Part shown: piece by piece, positions 23,222 to 35,900 of the stretch | Layout: each line of letters begins with the position of its first letter | How positions within the stretch are numbered: position 1 is the first letter of the stretch | The notes under the pieces: model-generated | The model's input: only the letters and a program-made list of their open reading frames with translations | Databases searched by the model: none | What the model was told of the DNA's origin: nothing | Assembly (NCBI GenBank): GCA_023105745.1 | Contig: JALGQZ010000011.1 | Span: 48,638,698-48,702,697, forward strand | Length of the DNA stretch: 64,000 nt | Source of the DNA: Austropuccinia psidii | Lineage: Eukaryota > Basidiomycota > Pucciniomycetes > Pucciniales > Sphaerophragmiaceae | Direction: 5' to 3' | Position numbers and translations under genes: made by a program

Positions 23222-24307
23222 AAAACTATGGAAGGTATGGCCCAAATAAGGTCAAATAAGGGTGAACAAAATATTCACCTCTCATATTACTTCTAAAATT
23301 ATAGTGTGAGATACACAAAGTGGAGTCTTTTTGGGACGAGAACAATAAGGCCTATCTGATGGTTCCTTTCATTCCTTCATACCTCATCTAGAACAAAAGT
23401 TATGGAGCAAATAAGCTTCATACAAATATTGAGAAAATCATAGTGTACAAATAACAAAACTTGTACAAGGCATGCCTTTGCCATATTTAATGTTACGCAA
23501 ACCAAATGAGGTAAATCTGTGTATATCGCATCCAGGCCTACATAATGAACCAACTTTGAGCTCAATATCTCAAAACCTGACAGGGTTATAGCAGTTTTTA
23601 GGTTAGAATCCCACAATTGGGCTAATACACCTTTACTGTGGGAGAATATATGACAACCATGATTATGAGGTGTCAAAAAGATGAAGAAGAATTTTCATAG
23701 TTCATTCAATACTGGGGTCCCATACAGGTTTTGTACAGCATTCTACATGTCATACACATCAGAAGAGGGCTGTGTGGTCCCCAGATGAACGTTTTCACCC
23801 TGTATTGGTGCAAACTGCTCATATGTGGTTTCAAAAACACATCTGAGCCCAATACAGTGTATACAGGCACTGTCAAAACCACAAGCCAGTACCCAGAAGT
23901 GAAAAACGCTTCACTTCCTCTACATGGATGGTTTAGAGGGCCATTCCACCCCATTTTAGGATAAAAGGAGGCCTTTTATCCACCATAAAAGGTTTCCTCA
24001 TCCTTTACTTAAATTCTTACATACTAGAAGTGTCCAAAACAGTTATAATCTAGGAAAACAAGTCAGGTATACTTTAATTGCTAGTATTGTAGTTCTTAAT
24101 ATAGTAAACCACCAACTGGTAAGACTGTACCCAAGGATTTCAACAGCACTCATGATCACTATTTATTAATAGTAAGGCCCTTATGAGTTCACTCTTAAAT
24201 CATTATTATCATCCTAAAACCTTTTTTAAAGTAATTTAACCAAGTCACAGTCATATTTAAAGCTGTAAATAGTATTATTATAATTTCATCATAGACTCAG
24301 CCTGACA
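23222..24307 (+). repeat. 3' LTR of element A2, right part
   Basis: After the right-hand AAAAC duplicate (23222-23226), family-A LTR sequence resumes and runs to the canonical end GACTCAGCCTGACA at 24307. Together with 8823-9167 it makes an LTR of about 1.43 kb, matching 1438-1439 bp in A1 and C. A2 ends here. Confidence 0.9.
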
Positions 24308-25482
24308 CCATGGGTTTGATTTCTTTCTTCATAAATTACATATCCATCATTTATTAATACAAAAAATATTTTAATGGAGCTCATTCACAATGGGGAAATA
24401 AAACTCTTACATGAATAACATTGAAGCACTTTCCATTGTCTGTCCCATTTGAAATAGTTAACTGACTTCAAATATTCCCAAAATTACTAGACATTGATCT
24501 GGGAATTTGTCTGAATGCAAAACTTGAATGTATAAAAGATAATTCTTGTTAAAATGAACATTTTTGCAGAAATCATCTTCACCATATCATCTTTTACCCT
24601 CTCTTACATACTTTATATTACTATAAAAAGGAAAATCATGAGCCTTGAATGTTGTTTTGATAAGTAAATAAATGATTTTTTATTGTTCATTGATATCCTA
24701 TATTTGTGTTAAAAGAATTCTTTTCACAAGTATTGGGAGTTTATTTATTGGTTATTCATTTACATGAGTGAGGAGTAGTATTCTTTTCTTCAAAAAGCTG
24801 TACTCTTAAACTGATTATTCAACATATTAACCTGAAGCCTATCATTAAAGAATCATGAGCTCTTTAAGATGTAATGGGAAAGGTTCATTTGAAAACATTT
24901 TTCCCAATTTCAATTTCCTTGTGTATTAAGTTAAATAATCCTTGAATCAAAACAATCTGGGCCATATAAAGTTGTACTTGATTTTAACTCAAAGAATTCA
25001 ATTTGTTTTTGAATACCTTGTCATTATTCACACTTGATTCCTTCTTCAAATATTTTCTATAAGAAAATCTGGAAAGAATATGAGTGTTTACTTTTCAAAT
25101 TTCCCATTCCTGGGTAAATCTCCTTCATTTTGGTCTCAGATATGTATTTTCAGAAATTTTAATTTCACTTAGTATTCAAAGTATTGTTAATTTTAACCCC
25201 TCTTTTGAAAAAAGTGCAAATAATCACCAGGAGAAATTCTTGTCAAAAGAAAAAGTAACATTTTTTGCAAATCTGACCTTTCTCTTTTGATTTGAGATTA
25301 TTTTTTGTGAATTTTTTGGCAATTTTTATATTCTTAATGTTTTAATTGTTAGAAAAAAATGACTTTGTTTTAATTTTCTCCAATGTTCTTTCATTTTCCT
25401 CAATTTCTTTTGGTTTTGGTAATATTGCTGAAGTTTTTTGGTACTTGTTTCTTTGTTTTTTTCTCTTTGGTTTTTTTTTTGT
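24308..25482. other. AT-rich DNA without recognised features
   Basis: No frame longer than about 70 codons, no LTR ends and no RNA gene recognised. Probably old decayed repeat DNA flanking the A2 insertion. Confidence 0.6.
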
Positions 25483-26762
25483 TTGATTATTGTTTTGATT
25501 TGATTTTATTTTTATTTTTATTTTTATTTTTATTTTTAATTTTAATTTTAATTTTAATTTTATTTTTATTTTTATTTTTATTTTTGTTTTTATTTTTATT
25601 TTTATTTTTATTTTTATTTTTATTTTTATTTTTATTTTTATTTTTATTTTTATTTTTATTTTTATTTTCATTTTTATTTTTATTTTTATTTTTATTTTTA
25701 TTTTTATTTTACATTTATTTTATTTTTATTTTATTTTTATTTTATTTTTATTTTATTTTTATTTTATTTTTATTTTATTTTTATTTTATTTTTATTTTAT
25801 TTTTATTTTATTTTTATTTTATTTTTATTTTATTTTTATTTTATTTTTATTTTATTTTTATTTTATTTTTATTTTATTTTTATTTTATTTTTATTTGATT
25901 TTTATTTTATTTTTATTTTATTTTTATTTCATTTTTATTTTATTTTTATTTTATTTTTATTTTATTTTTATTTTATTTTTATTTTATTTTTATTTTATTT
26001 TTATTTTATTTTTATTTTATTTTTAGTTTGTTTTTATTTTATTTTTATTTTATTTTTATTTTGTTTTTATTTTATTTTTATTTTATTTTTATTTTATTTT
26101 TATTTTATTTTTATTTTATTTTTATTTTATTTTTATTTTATTTTCATTTTATTTTTATTTTATTTTTATTTTATTTTTATTTTATTTTTATTTTATTTTT
26201 ATTTTATTTTTATTTTATTTTTATTTTATTTTTATTTTATTTTTATTTTATTTTTATTTTATTTTTATTTTATTTTTATTTTATTTTTATTTTATTTTTA
26301 TTTTATTTCTATTTTATTTTTATTTTATTTTTATTTTATTTTTATTTTATTTTTATTTTATTTTTATTTTATTTTTATTCTATTTTCATTTTATTTTTAT
26401 TTTATTTTTATTTTTATTTTATTTTTAATTTTAACTTTATTTTTTTTTTATTTTTTATTTTTTTATATTTTTTTTATTTTTTTTTATTTTTTTTTTATTT
26501 TTTTTATTTTTTTTTCTTTGTATTTATTTATTTTTATTTTTTTTTATTTTTTATTTTTTTTATTTTTTTTTATTTTTTTTATTTTTTATTTTTTTTATTT
26601 TTTTTTATTTTTTTATTTTTTCTTATTTTTTTTTATTTTTTTTATTTTATAATTTTATTTTTTCATTTTTTTTTGATTTTTTTTATTTGTTTTTTTTATT
26701 TATTTTTTATTTTATTTATAATTTTATTTATTTTTATTTTTATTTTCATTTTAGTTTTTTAA
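25483..26762. repeat. 1.3-kb T-rich microsatellite tract
   Basis: The first part (about 25500-25710) is a TTTTTA hexamer array with TTTTAA variants. The centre (about 25711-26430) is an 11-mer array TTTTATTTTTA with rare C or G interruptions. The end (26430-26760) decays into T-runs with single A spacers. Open frames coding only Phe, Tyr, Ile and Leu on plus or Lys and Ile on minus are artefacts. Confidence 0.97.
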
Positions 26763-29700
26763 ATTAATTTCAGGATTTATTTCCTCAATCAAGACAACCA
26801 GAGAATGGCCATAAATTATCACCATGACATTTCTTTACATTTATTCCCATTTAAAAAAAGTTGTTTAAGGAGGAAATTTCCCTTTCGTATGTATGGTAAC
26901 ATAATTTAGTCTCTAGACTAATTGTATAGGTTGGAGATCTAACCTTTAATATTCAAATTTTCCATTTTTGGATGAATTGATAGCAATATTTTTTTGAATA
27001 AAGGCAGAAAAAAATAATCATTATTGAGATTTTCAAGCCTGGCATTGCACATATGTGGAAGAAAACATAGTTTATGAGCAAATTTCAAATCAAAAGCTTG
27101 TACTAAGCTATAATTGGGAAATATATGTAGTATTAATCCTAGGAGCATAAAACAAACTTATATTTCAAAGGAATAATTCAAAAAATTTAAGAAAGAGACA
27201 AAATTAAAATACTCTCAGCCAGTTCCCTTTTGAGGGGATGAAGAATTGGAGTCTTATCTTTTCTTGATCTCACTAATTTTATTAAGCTATATGAGCCTTA
27301 AAGTGAGTACTTTGGCATATAATATTTATATTCCAAAATGAAAGAGAAAAATAAGCTCAAATATTTCTGCTTATAACCGCACTTGAAGGGTATTAATCCT
27401 TCAAAACAACTTGGATGGGAGCTCTTAGAAATATCTTATTGTAAACCTTTCTATTTGAAGAAATACATATCATGTCATAAGAAATATTTTAAATTCAATA
27501 ATTAAATGAGCTTATTGCGAGAGATCAGATTTACCACTAGTTTGAGATTATAATACATATCTAAATATAACTCCCACTGGTTTCTGAAAATAATAATAAT
27601 CAGTAAATTCTTCATAAATGTATTTGAGGGGAAGGTTTCAAATCAAGTATATTTTTCTCACTACCAAATAAGAGGTTTGTGTTTGATTATTATAATTAAT
27701 TTCTGGATCAAGTGCCGAATAGCTATAAGAGTGAGTAAATTCATACAATGGCTAATTGAGTTTTGGAGTTTGTTGGATTTTTTTGTTTTCAATTATATCC
27801 CAATATATATACAAGTGCATGTATGTTTTAAAGGAAATAAGCCACCTTATAAATATGCTTTGTAAATTTCAAATGATAATTATGATTGAATTTCAAAATT
27901 GTAATTAAGTTAAAATTATTAAAAAGACTAAAATATAAAATAAACTGTGAAATGAATCCAAGGGATTTTTTAAAAGAAATAATTGTCTTTGGAAAGAAAA
28001 TCATGAGAAGATTAAAAGTGCATATCATGAAAGTTAATTTTTATTTGAATAATGAATTCTGTAAATTGTGATTTAGGCCTAAAAAGACCTTGATAATTGA
28101 TTCCTGATTTTTATTCTATGCAGGGATTAGTACAAATTTTCAATGCAAGAAATATTCTTGGCCATATGAATAATTCAAATGTATAGGTGTAAAATGTTTT
28201 TGTAATTTTTTTTATTTTTATGATAGAGTAGTAACAAATTCATCTTTTTTGATTTGGAAAAATTATCATAAGCTTACTTATATGTCTCTGGAAAATATAG
28301 AAAAAATTAGGAACCTCATTCAAAACCTATTTTATCACAATTGTAGGATATAATCAATGGTTTTTACAATAAGAGCCTTTGTATGAAGTAAATGAAAGTC
28401 TATAATATATTCCTATCAAGTAAGTTATTTTGAAAATGTTGGGTATATTAGATTTTATGTGAGATGGAAAGAAATAATTTTTGATTCATAAAATAAGTAA
28501 TTTTATTTCGATCATGGGAAAAAGGTGCCAAAGTGATTATATCCTGAGTTTCGCAAACATTGGGTATAAGGGATAAGAGAAAGAAAGAGCTATATTTAGT
28601 GAATTTCCTTTGGTAAAAATTTCCTTTAAACCTCATCTGTTTCTAATAGTCGAGGAATGAATGGGTAGTTACATATTCAAGCTGATATGCAAGCATAAAT
28701 CCTATGGAAAGAGATGGGTGAGAATAAGATCTAGTACTATTTACATGTACACAAGTATAATTGCTTAAAAATAATTGAATTGAGAATAAAAATTTGATGA
28801 AGATATGTAAGCTACTGAGTTCGTATCATTAAACAGATAAAACTCAATGTGATTTGATAAGTGCTCTTGCTGATCAAAATTTGTAAGCCTTTAATATTTA
28901 AACAAGTTGTGCAAAAAGAGAGCTATAATTCAATTAAATTAATAATATTACTTAAGCTTCAATATCTCATCTCAATGAGAAAATGGATATTTCTGCATAA
29001 TTTTCAATATAATCTAAATCTCAGCGTATAGATGAGCCACCATTTGACATAAATATATTTAGCTTCCACATATAACCTTCAGATGTTATGATGGAGATTT
29101 GTATTTAATTCATTATGACGAAGATTATGATTCTTGGAATTTGATTCTTTTAGAGGATAGGATTGAATATTTCTGATAGATTTACAATTTATATGTGGTA
29201 TAAATTTGATATAGATAATTAATGAATCGTGGAAATGACATATAGATAAATATATTAACGAAGAAATTATAAATTAAGTTTATCCAGGTTTCCTGATCTA
29301 AGAATTCATTATTGATATTTTTTTACGAAATCTTAAGATTGAAGATGAAATTGAATATTCTGAATAGCTTTAAAATAAAATGAGATACTTAAATTTGAGA
29401 TTCAATTATATAAATACTCAAGCTGGAGTGAGACTTTAATCATAGTTAATAGAGAGGAAGTTCTCTTTATGGGATACGAGAATAATACTAGATTATTATT
29501 TCTGACTTAAATATTACAGAAAGGTTAGAGTTTTATAATGCTTATTATGATGAGGTTAAAGCCTCCTGTTTGTACAAGAAATCTCAAAGAGAGTAATGGA
29601 TTAATGAAATGATAGTAAGAATGGAAGTTGAAATTAATTATTCAATATTGTACAGAGAATATGAAGAAAATTTTGATTGAGGAAATGTTTGTGTATTGAT

Positions 29701-32700
29701 ACTTAAAAATGATATATTTATACTTAAGATATACGGCAGCTCTTTAGAAATGAATATGTATGAGCCGAAATCTTCCTTATACATTTCTACATGGAATGAA
29801 GTTTAAAAATATCATTATTAAATAAAGAAAACATATATCGAAATCTCTTCAAGTGATAGATCTGTGATAACAGGGAATCGTTTTCATGTAAAATGTTTCT
29901 GATTTATAGCTCTAAAAGAGACAAAAATTAGAATATATCTGCAGTGAATACAGGAAAACCTATTTAATAAGGAATTATTTCATGTATACCAAATTGTAAT
30001 ACTCTAATCAAGTAGATTTGTTGAAATCATCTTTTCTATTACTAATGATATTTTGTCTCTATACAGAAGAATCTATGATATTAGTGATTCTTTGTGGGTT
30101 AGAGTTTGGAATATTATTAGATTTCTATTTTAATTGTAATTTTTCAATAAAGTATCTGTAACAAAAAAAGATGTATTTTGGCTTTGTTTCCCTTTCCTCA
30201 GAATTGAAAATTTTTTCTATAGAACAGTGAGCTTATGCTTGAAAGGTTATTCATATAGAATATTTACTTTAAACACCCATCATTTTTCCGCAATAACTCA
30301 AATAGTCTTTCAATTAATTGATGAATAAATACATGAAATAATTGGATTAAGATTATCTCACTTAAAGAATTAAATTCCAGAATTTCCTTCGATCTAGAAT
30401 ATCCTTTACTTTATTAAAAGACCCTATATAGTTTTAATTGGATTCTAATACTATAATTACATTAAAAAGAGTTAACATTGCATTATATTAATCTTTATTT
30501 TAATTTGTATTCACGAACTTGAAATTAATTCTGACACAATTGAGAATGTTTGAGTAAATAATTAGTGCATTAAAGCCAGACTTGAGACAAAATGATCAAA
30601 TTTTACACACCATCTAAGTTATACTATATATTATAGCACAAAAAAGAGTTTTACGTAATATTTAGCTCCAAAAAACACCAAAAAATGATATATATAGGGG
30701 AATGCCAAAAACAATCTGACTCCCCATTCCTGAAAAAATTTGAAGTGAGATTTTAAAATTTAGAAATCACAAATGCAAATCTTGTTCATATTATCATAAC
30801 AAAGACAATTAAAGTGTAAAGACATGTTTTTATTAGTCCAGAGATGGTGGCTTAATCATATAATTTGGTATTCACTCACCATGAGAAAAGTGGCTTCCCC
30901 AGGAAGAATATTTTTCTTTTGGAATTTGAAATATGAGATAGATTGCATTCAAATGGGAGATAAAAAATCAAGGAAATTAAGAAATGGAAGTTTTTGAATA
31001 AATGAAAACCACATAGTTTCAATTCAATTGGCTTAATATGAGTGTTTGGTAAGTATTTTTAAAGCTTAATATCCAAACAAAACATGACAAAATGTATCAT
31101 TTTAATTCTCCATTTATTTTTATTTTCCCTTTTAATTCAAATTATTTGATTATAATTGAGCTTTGGAATCTTCTTTATAGGTGTTTGAATAAATATTACA
31201 GCTTCACTGAACTTTTTCCCTATCTAACTTAGAGGAACAAATAGCTGAATAATATTTACATTTGAACCCCTGTGTTGCGGAAGAAATTCTACATGAATCT
31301 AAAAGGCTCCAAAGAAAGTGATTCTCCTCTAGAATATATAGAATATTAAAGAGATAGCTTACTATCAATGTGATTTTGAAAGGGAAATTTTTATTGATCC
31401 AAACCTTTATCCTCTTTTCTCAATCATATTTCCCATTGGAAATTGAAACAAAATCTCAATTTTCATTACGCAGTTATATTATAAGGAAAAAATAATCAGA
31501 ATAGGAAATCTATACAAGAAAAATTACCAATGTTTCAGCCCAAGAACCTCTGTGGAGGATTCTTTCTCACTTATAGCTGAAACAGATAATACTGAATAGA
31601 AGAATATTTGTTTTCAATTTTACAATTGAAGAGTTTTTTATTAAAAAACTTCCAGTTTTAAATTAAGACTCACTCTTATATTCAGAGGAAAAAGATGGAT
31701 TAATCATAGCATTGCTAATTTTCACTTAAATATTGAATATACAGCTCTCCAATATTTTGAGCCATTAAATGGTTTCGTCTCTGAAACCAATAAATAAATT
31801 TCTTTGTGTATTACTAAAAGATATCATAAACTCTCAATTAAATATATTTATTTAGTTGATAATTTGAGTAGGAGACAATCCAAAATACATTTATCACCTT
31901 TATTGACATTGTGAGTTTTAATTTCATTAAAATTGAAAGGGAATATTTATTATATAGGAAGGTAAATATCTAATAGTTAATCTTTCCATAGTTATTATAA
32001 AGACCATGAGAATATGCTCAACTTCTGAGAACAAGTAATATTACTACATAAATACAGTTTAACTTCATTCAAGACCATAATTGTCCTTAATAAAAATAAT
32101 ACGGAAAGCTCACTTACTATTTCCTTTATTTACAACTTCTTTTCCATTGTATAGAATTGTTTTTGATTTATTGTGAGCATTCTAAGTTTGTTTTTATATC
32201 ATTCAACCATTGATACTTATGAAGGCTTATATACATACTTAAATCCTGAATACAGTATCTGGAGTTTATGGTTCGAGGACTTTCATTCCTCCAAGATTAT
32301 TTCAGGAGCTCATAAGTACTGCGAAATGAAAAAGACCATATTTTTCAAATAAATCAAGAAACATATTTGGCAATTTCTCATAAATAAATATATCTCAAAG
32401 CTATGGGGCACACATATATAAATTACTTTTTCTAATTCATGTAGAGTTAATGAAAGTGATACAAAAATACTTATTTCTCAGAAGAAGCTTGCTAATTTAT
32501 TTTTAAGAAATTGATATATGATTTATTATTAATAAGATAACTGGAAATAATAAGTTTTTCATTGAATTCCTTTTCAAAGTATATCTAGAAAGCTACTTAG
32601 AAGGCTATGACATGGAATTTAGTTAAAGACAGCCATATCACATAAAAAATTACTGAATTTGAAATAATGATATTTTCATGGATAGTATCTCATAAAGCTA

Positions 32701-32990
32701 TATACTCATCTTATTCAAGTATTTTGAAGATCTGATATAAGAAAATTTCTTGTTTTTAATTTTGGTATGTATTTTTAGCAAAGCAGCGAAAACATTTCTT
32801 CAAGTAAAGTTAGTAAACAGGAGGACACAGAAATAAATCAAATGTTTAGAAAATGTAAGCTTGAGTGATACCAATACTACTTAAAAGAAATGTTCAACTA
32901 TGTGCAAGAACCTTTCTAAATAAATTATCAAAAATATTCCTATCATTACTGAATATTGTCTAAGGAATTTACTCAGATTTTGGTATTAGT
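26763..32990. other. 6.2 kb of AT-rich, ORF-poor DNA
   Basis: Only short chance frames (maximum about 70 codons). No LTR, TIR, tRNA or rRNA signature recognised on either strand. Base composition is evenly A+T with short homopolymers. Possibly ancient transposon debris or a heterochromatic or centromere-like tract; I cannot tell. Confidence 0.55.
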
Positions 32991-35900
32991 CACCATAAAA
33001 AAAAACTATCCCCACCTGCAGGGGTAGCAGGTCCAACCTAGGTCCAACCCAGCTCCCAACTTGCTTCATACTGGGATCTAACTTGCTATTATCATTTGGT
33101 CATCTTCCAATCCAGATTTTGAAGATTAAGAAGTACCTCAAAAAATGAATTCAATTATGTAACTTCCAGAAATCTCCAAAATTCCTATATTCCACAGAAT
33201 TCTTTGCAACCAAAATAATCAATGTTAAAATTAATATGAAGCCATTAGTCATGGGATATCCTTCCTTCAATATATCAAAATAAAAATTACCTCTTTCCTT
33301 ATCTCCTATAATATCCTTCTTTTCATGTATATTATTTCTCTGAAGGTTTATTAATCAGAGATCAAGATTTAAAATTTTGAAAATCTTTAAATTAAAATAT
33401 CTCTATTAAAAAATAGTTACTCATCATTTTCTCTCACTTACTGAAAAGGAATTCCAAAACTTGTATGTCTGATTGCTTTGATCTCCCGCAAGCTTAATTG
33501 AAATGTATTTCTAGAAATAAAGCACAAATCAAGACATATCATGTCCTCCTTCACTAATTTAGAAAAGATTTTCTTGAAAGTTCTGGTGAATATCAGATTT
33601 AAAAGAAATATCTCCCAGAAATATTCATCAGGTATAATTCTATCTATGTCTTATCCCGGAAATTCAACATTTTTTGAAACTTGAGACCAAATATCATTTC
33701 CATTTTCCCAAAATTTAATATCCACTGACTGTCTCATCTTTTTCCCAAAACTTAATATCCACTGACTGTCTCACCTTTTTCCCATGAAATAGATAACCTG
33801 AGACCTCTTGTGGTTAAAACATTATTCCTTGAAATATTCAGTTACATTTGATATATCTAAGAATTTCAGAAAGAACTACTTGATAGCAATGTATTACGAA
33901 ATATTATCCAGTTTATACAAAGGATATTTTTTGGAGAGGAATCCATCAGATCCTACTCTGTGGGGAAGTAAGATTGAACTCTGGCCCTCAGTTTTTTTAT
34001 ATTTTCCAAACAAAAATAATCAACCCTATGAAAATATTTCCAAATTAGAGACATGGCCGTTAATTCCTAACTTTCCTCCAAAGTACCGATCTTACAAAGG
34101 AAAATTAAAGCTATATCTTTCAATTCTTAAAATTCAAATTAATACTTTGGATTGAATTTATTTACTAATCTCCTAATATTATAATAATCAGGAATCTATA
34201 TTCAAGGTTTTTTTGAGCATTAAATCTCAATTGAGCCCATCCATTGTTTCAATAAAAACTACCTTTCATGACATTGGTACTAAGTCTTCTCATACTAAAT
34301 TTTTACAAGAAAATTCTTTGTTTCAAAAGATTTATTTAAATTTAGTTGAAAAATTATTTCATATTCCAATTTTGCTAGTAATCCTCACTGCATTACCATG
34401 GTGATACTTTTTAATGCACAATTATAATCTTCAGTTTATGAATAATATTCATCAAGCTGAAAACTTTAATGGAAAGCAGATATTCCCTTGTTTATTGATA
34501 TAAGGATCTTCAATTGGAAAAATAAAAATTCAATTCATTTGATAAAATCAATTCACCCTTATTCAAATAAAGTTAATGATATTAGCTTAGAACAGTGGAT
34601 TAAGAGCTTCATTATAATAATCAAATAAAGAGGTCCCATATGGGTGTGAGAATAATTCACCTAATTTCAAAAATTACCCTCTAATTTATAAGCTTAATAA
34701 AAGCTTAATTAACTCTCATCATTTCCCAAACACTGCTGGAATTATATTTAAATCAAGATAATGAGATCAAGGTAGAAGTATAGCTTTTCTCTTTTGATCA
34801 GCTCACTTCATTCCTAATATTCAAATATTTATGAAATTATAGATGTTTCTGAAATCTTGAATGTCTGAAATAATATTCTTCCAAGTATCCACCTGCCAGA
34901 TATTTTTTAGTATTTATACCCTTCAATTGGGGCTTATCAGCAGAAAAATTTGGATAAATCTTTCTCTTTCCTGTTGAAAAAGAAAAAAGTGATGTCAAGA
35001 TATCAATCTGAATATTAATATATTCTTTATAGCAGTAGTAAGGTTTAGAAAGAATAATAATCAAACTCTTGACTGCAAAAAAGGGAACTGGAGGGTAATC
35101 TTCTTATTATATGGTTCTTTTTTAATACTTGAATTGTTCCTTTACACTAGGGATTTCATTAAGAATTTGAAAAAATTTCTTTATATAAACATTTATGCAT
35201 ATTTCTGAATTATTACTTGGTGCTAGCTATCTATTAAACAGTTTTTAATAATTATTAAATTAAGCCCATATATATGCATCACTCAAAAATGTCAAAAATA
35301 AATATTATTTGCTTCCTTCACTTAAATAAAATTGCTGTTAATTTTTAAAAAAACAAAAGATTTTTATCTGGAGGGGTGGTTATTCACTTTAAAAAATTAT
35401 TCAATACTAAATTATACTCCTATAAAAAAAGAAATTTTATTTCCATTTCAAAGGAGCTTTTCTTTTTGAAGTTTTTGTTACTAAATTGAAAAAAATGCAA
35501 GCCAATGTGGCAGTAATACTCAATTCCCACTTTTGTCTTTCTTGATTGAGAGAGAAAATAATAAAGAAAATTGAAGCCAATGCACAAACACATATTTATT
35601 TATTAATACCAATGAAAATTATTATTCAAGTATCAGAACTCTACTATCCAGCTTCAAAGGCTCAAATGACATTTATCAAAGGTATCTTTTATGTGGAATA
35701 TTTGTCAAATTTTGAGAAGTTTATATTGTTATAAATTTCTTTATGCAAGATTTTCTTCATCTTGTAAAAGCTGTTTATATCAAAACAAATAATTAGTATA
35801 AATTCTTCTGATATCTGCATCAATTAATATCAGAGTATACTTTTGAATTTCCTTAGAAATTCATCAATAAGTTGGTACATTTCCAAAGGCTCTGTTTATT

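Noticed and set aside
25383..26762. Long open frames made of Phe/Tyr/Ile/Leu (plus) and Lys/Ile (minus)
   Set aside because: Pure translation of the TTTTA microsatellite; no stop codons by composition.
33808..34155. 115-codon ORF in the TIR interval as a transposase
   Set aside because: No recognisable motif, AT-driven composition, no homologous second copy seen.
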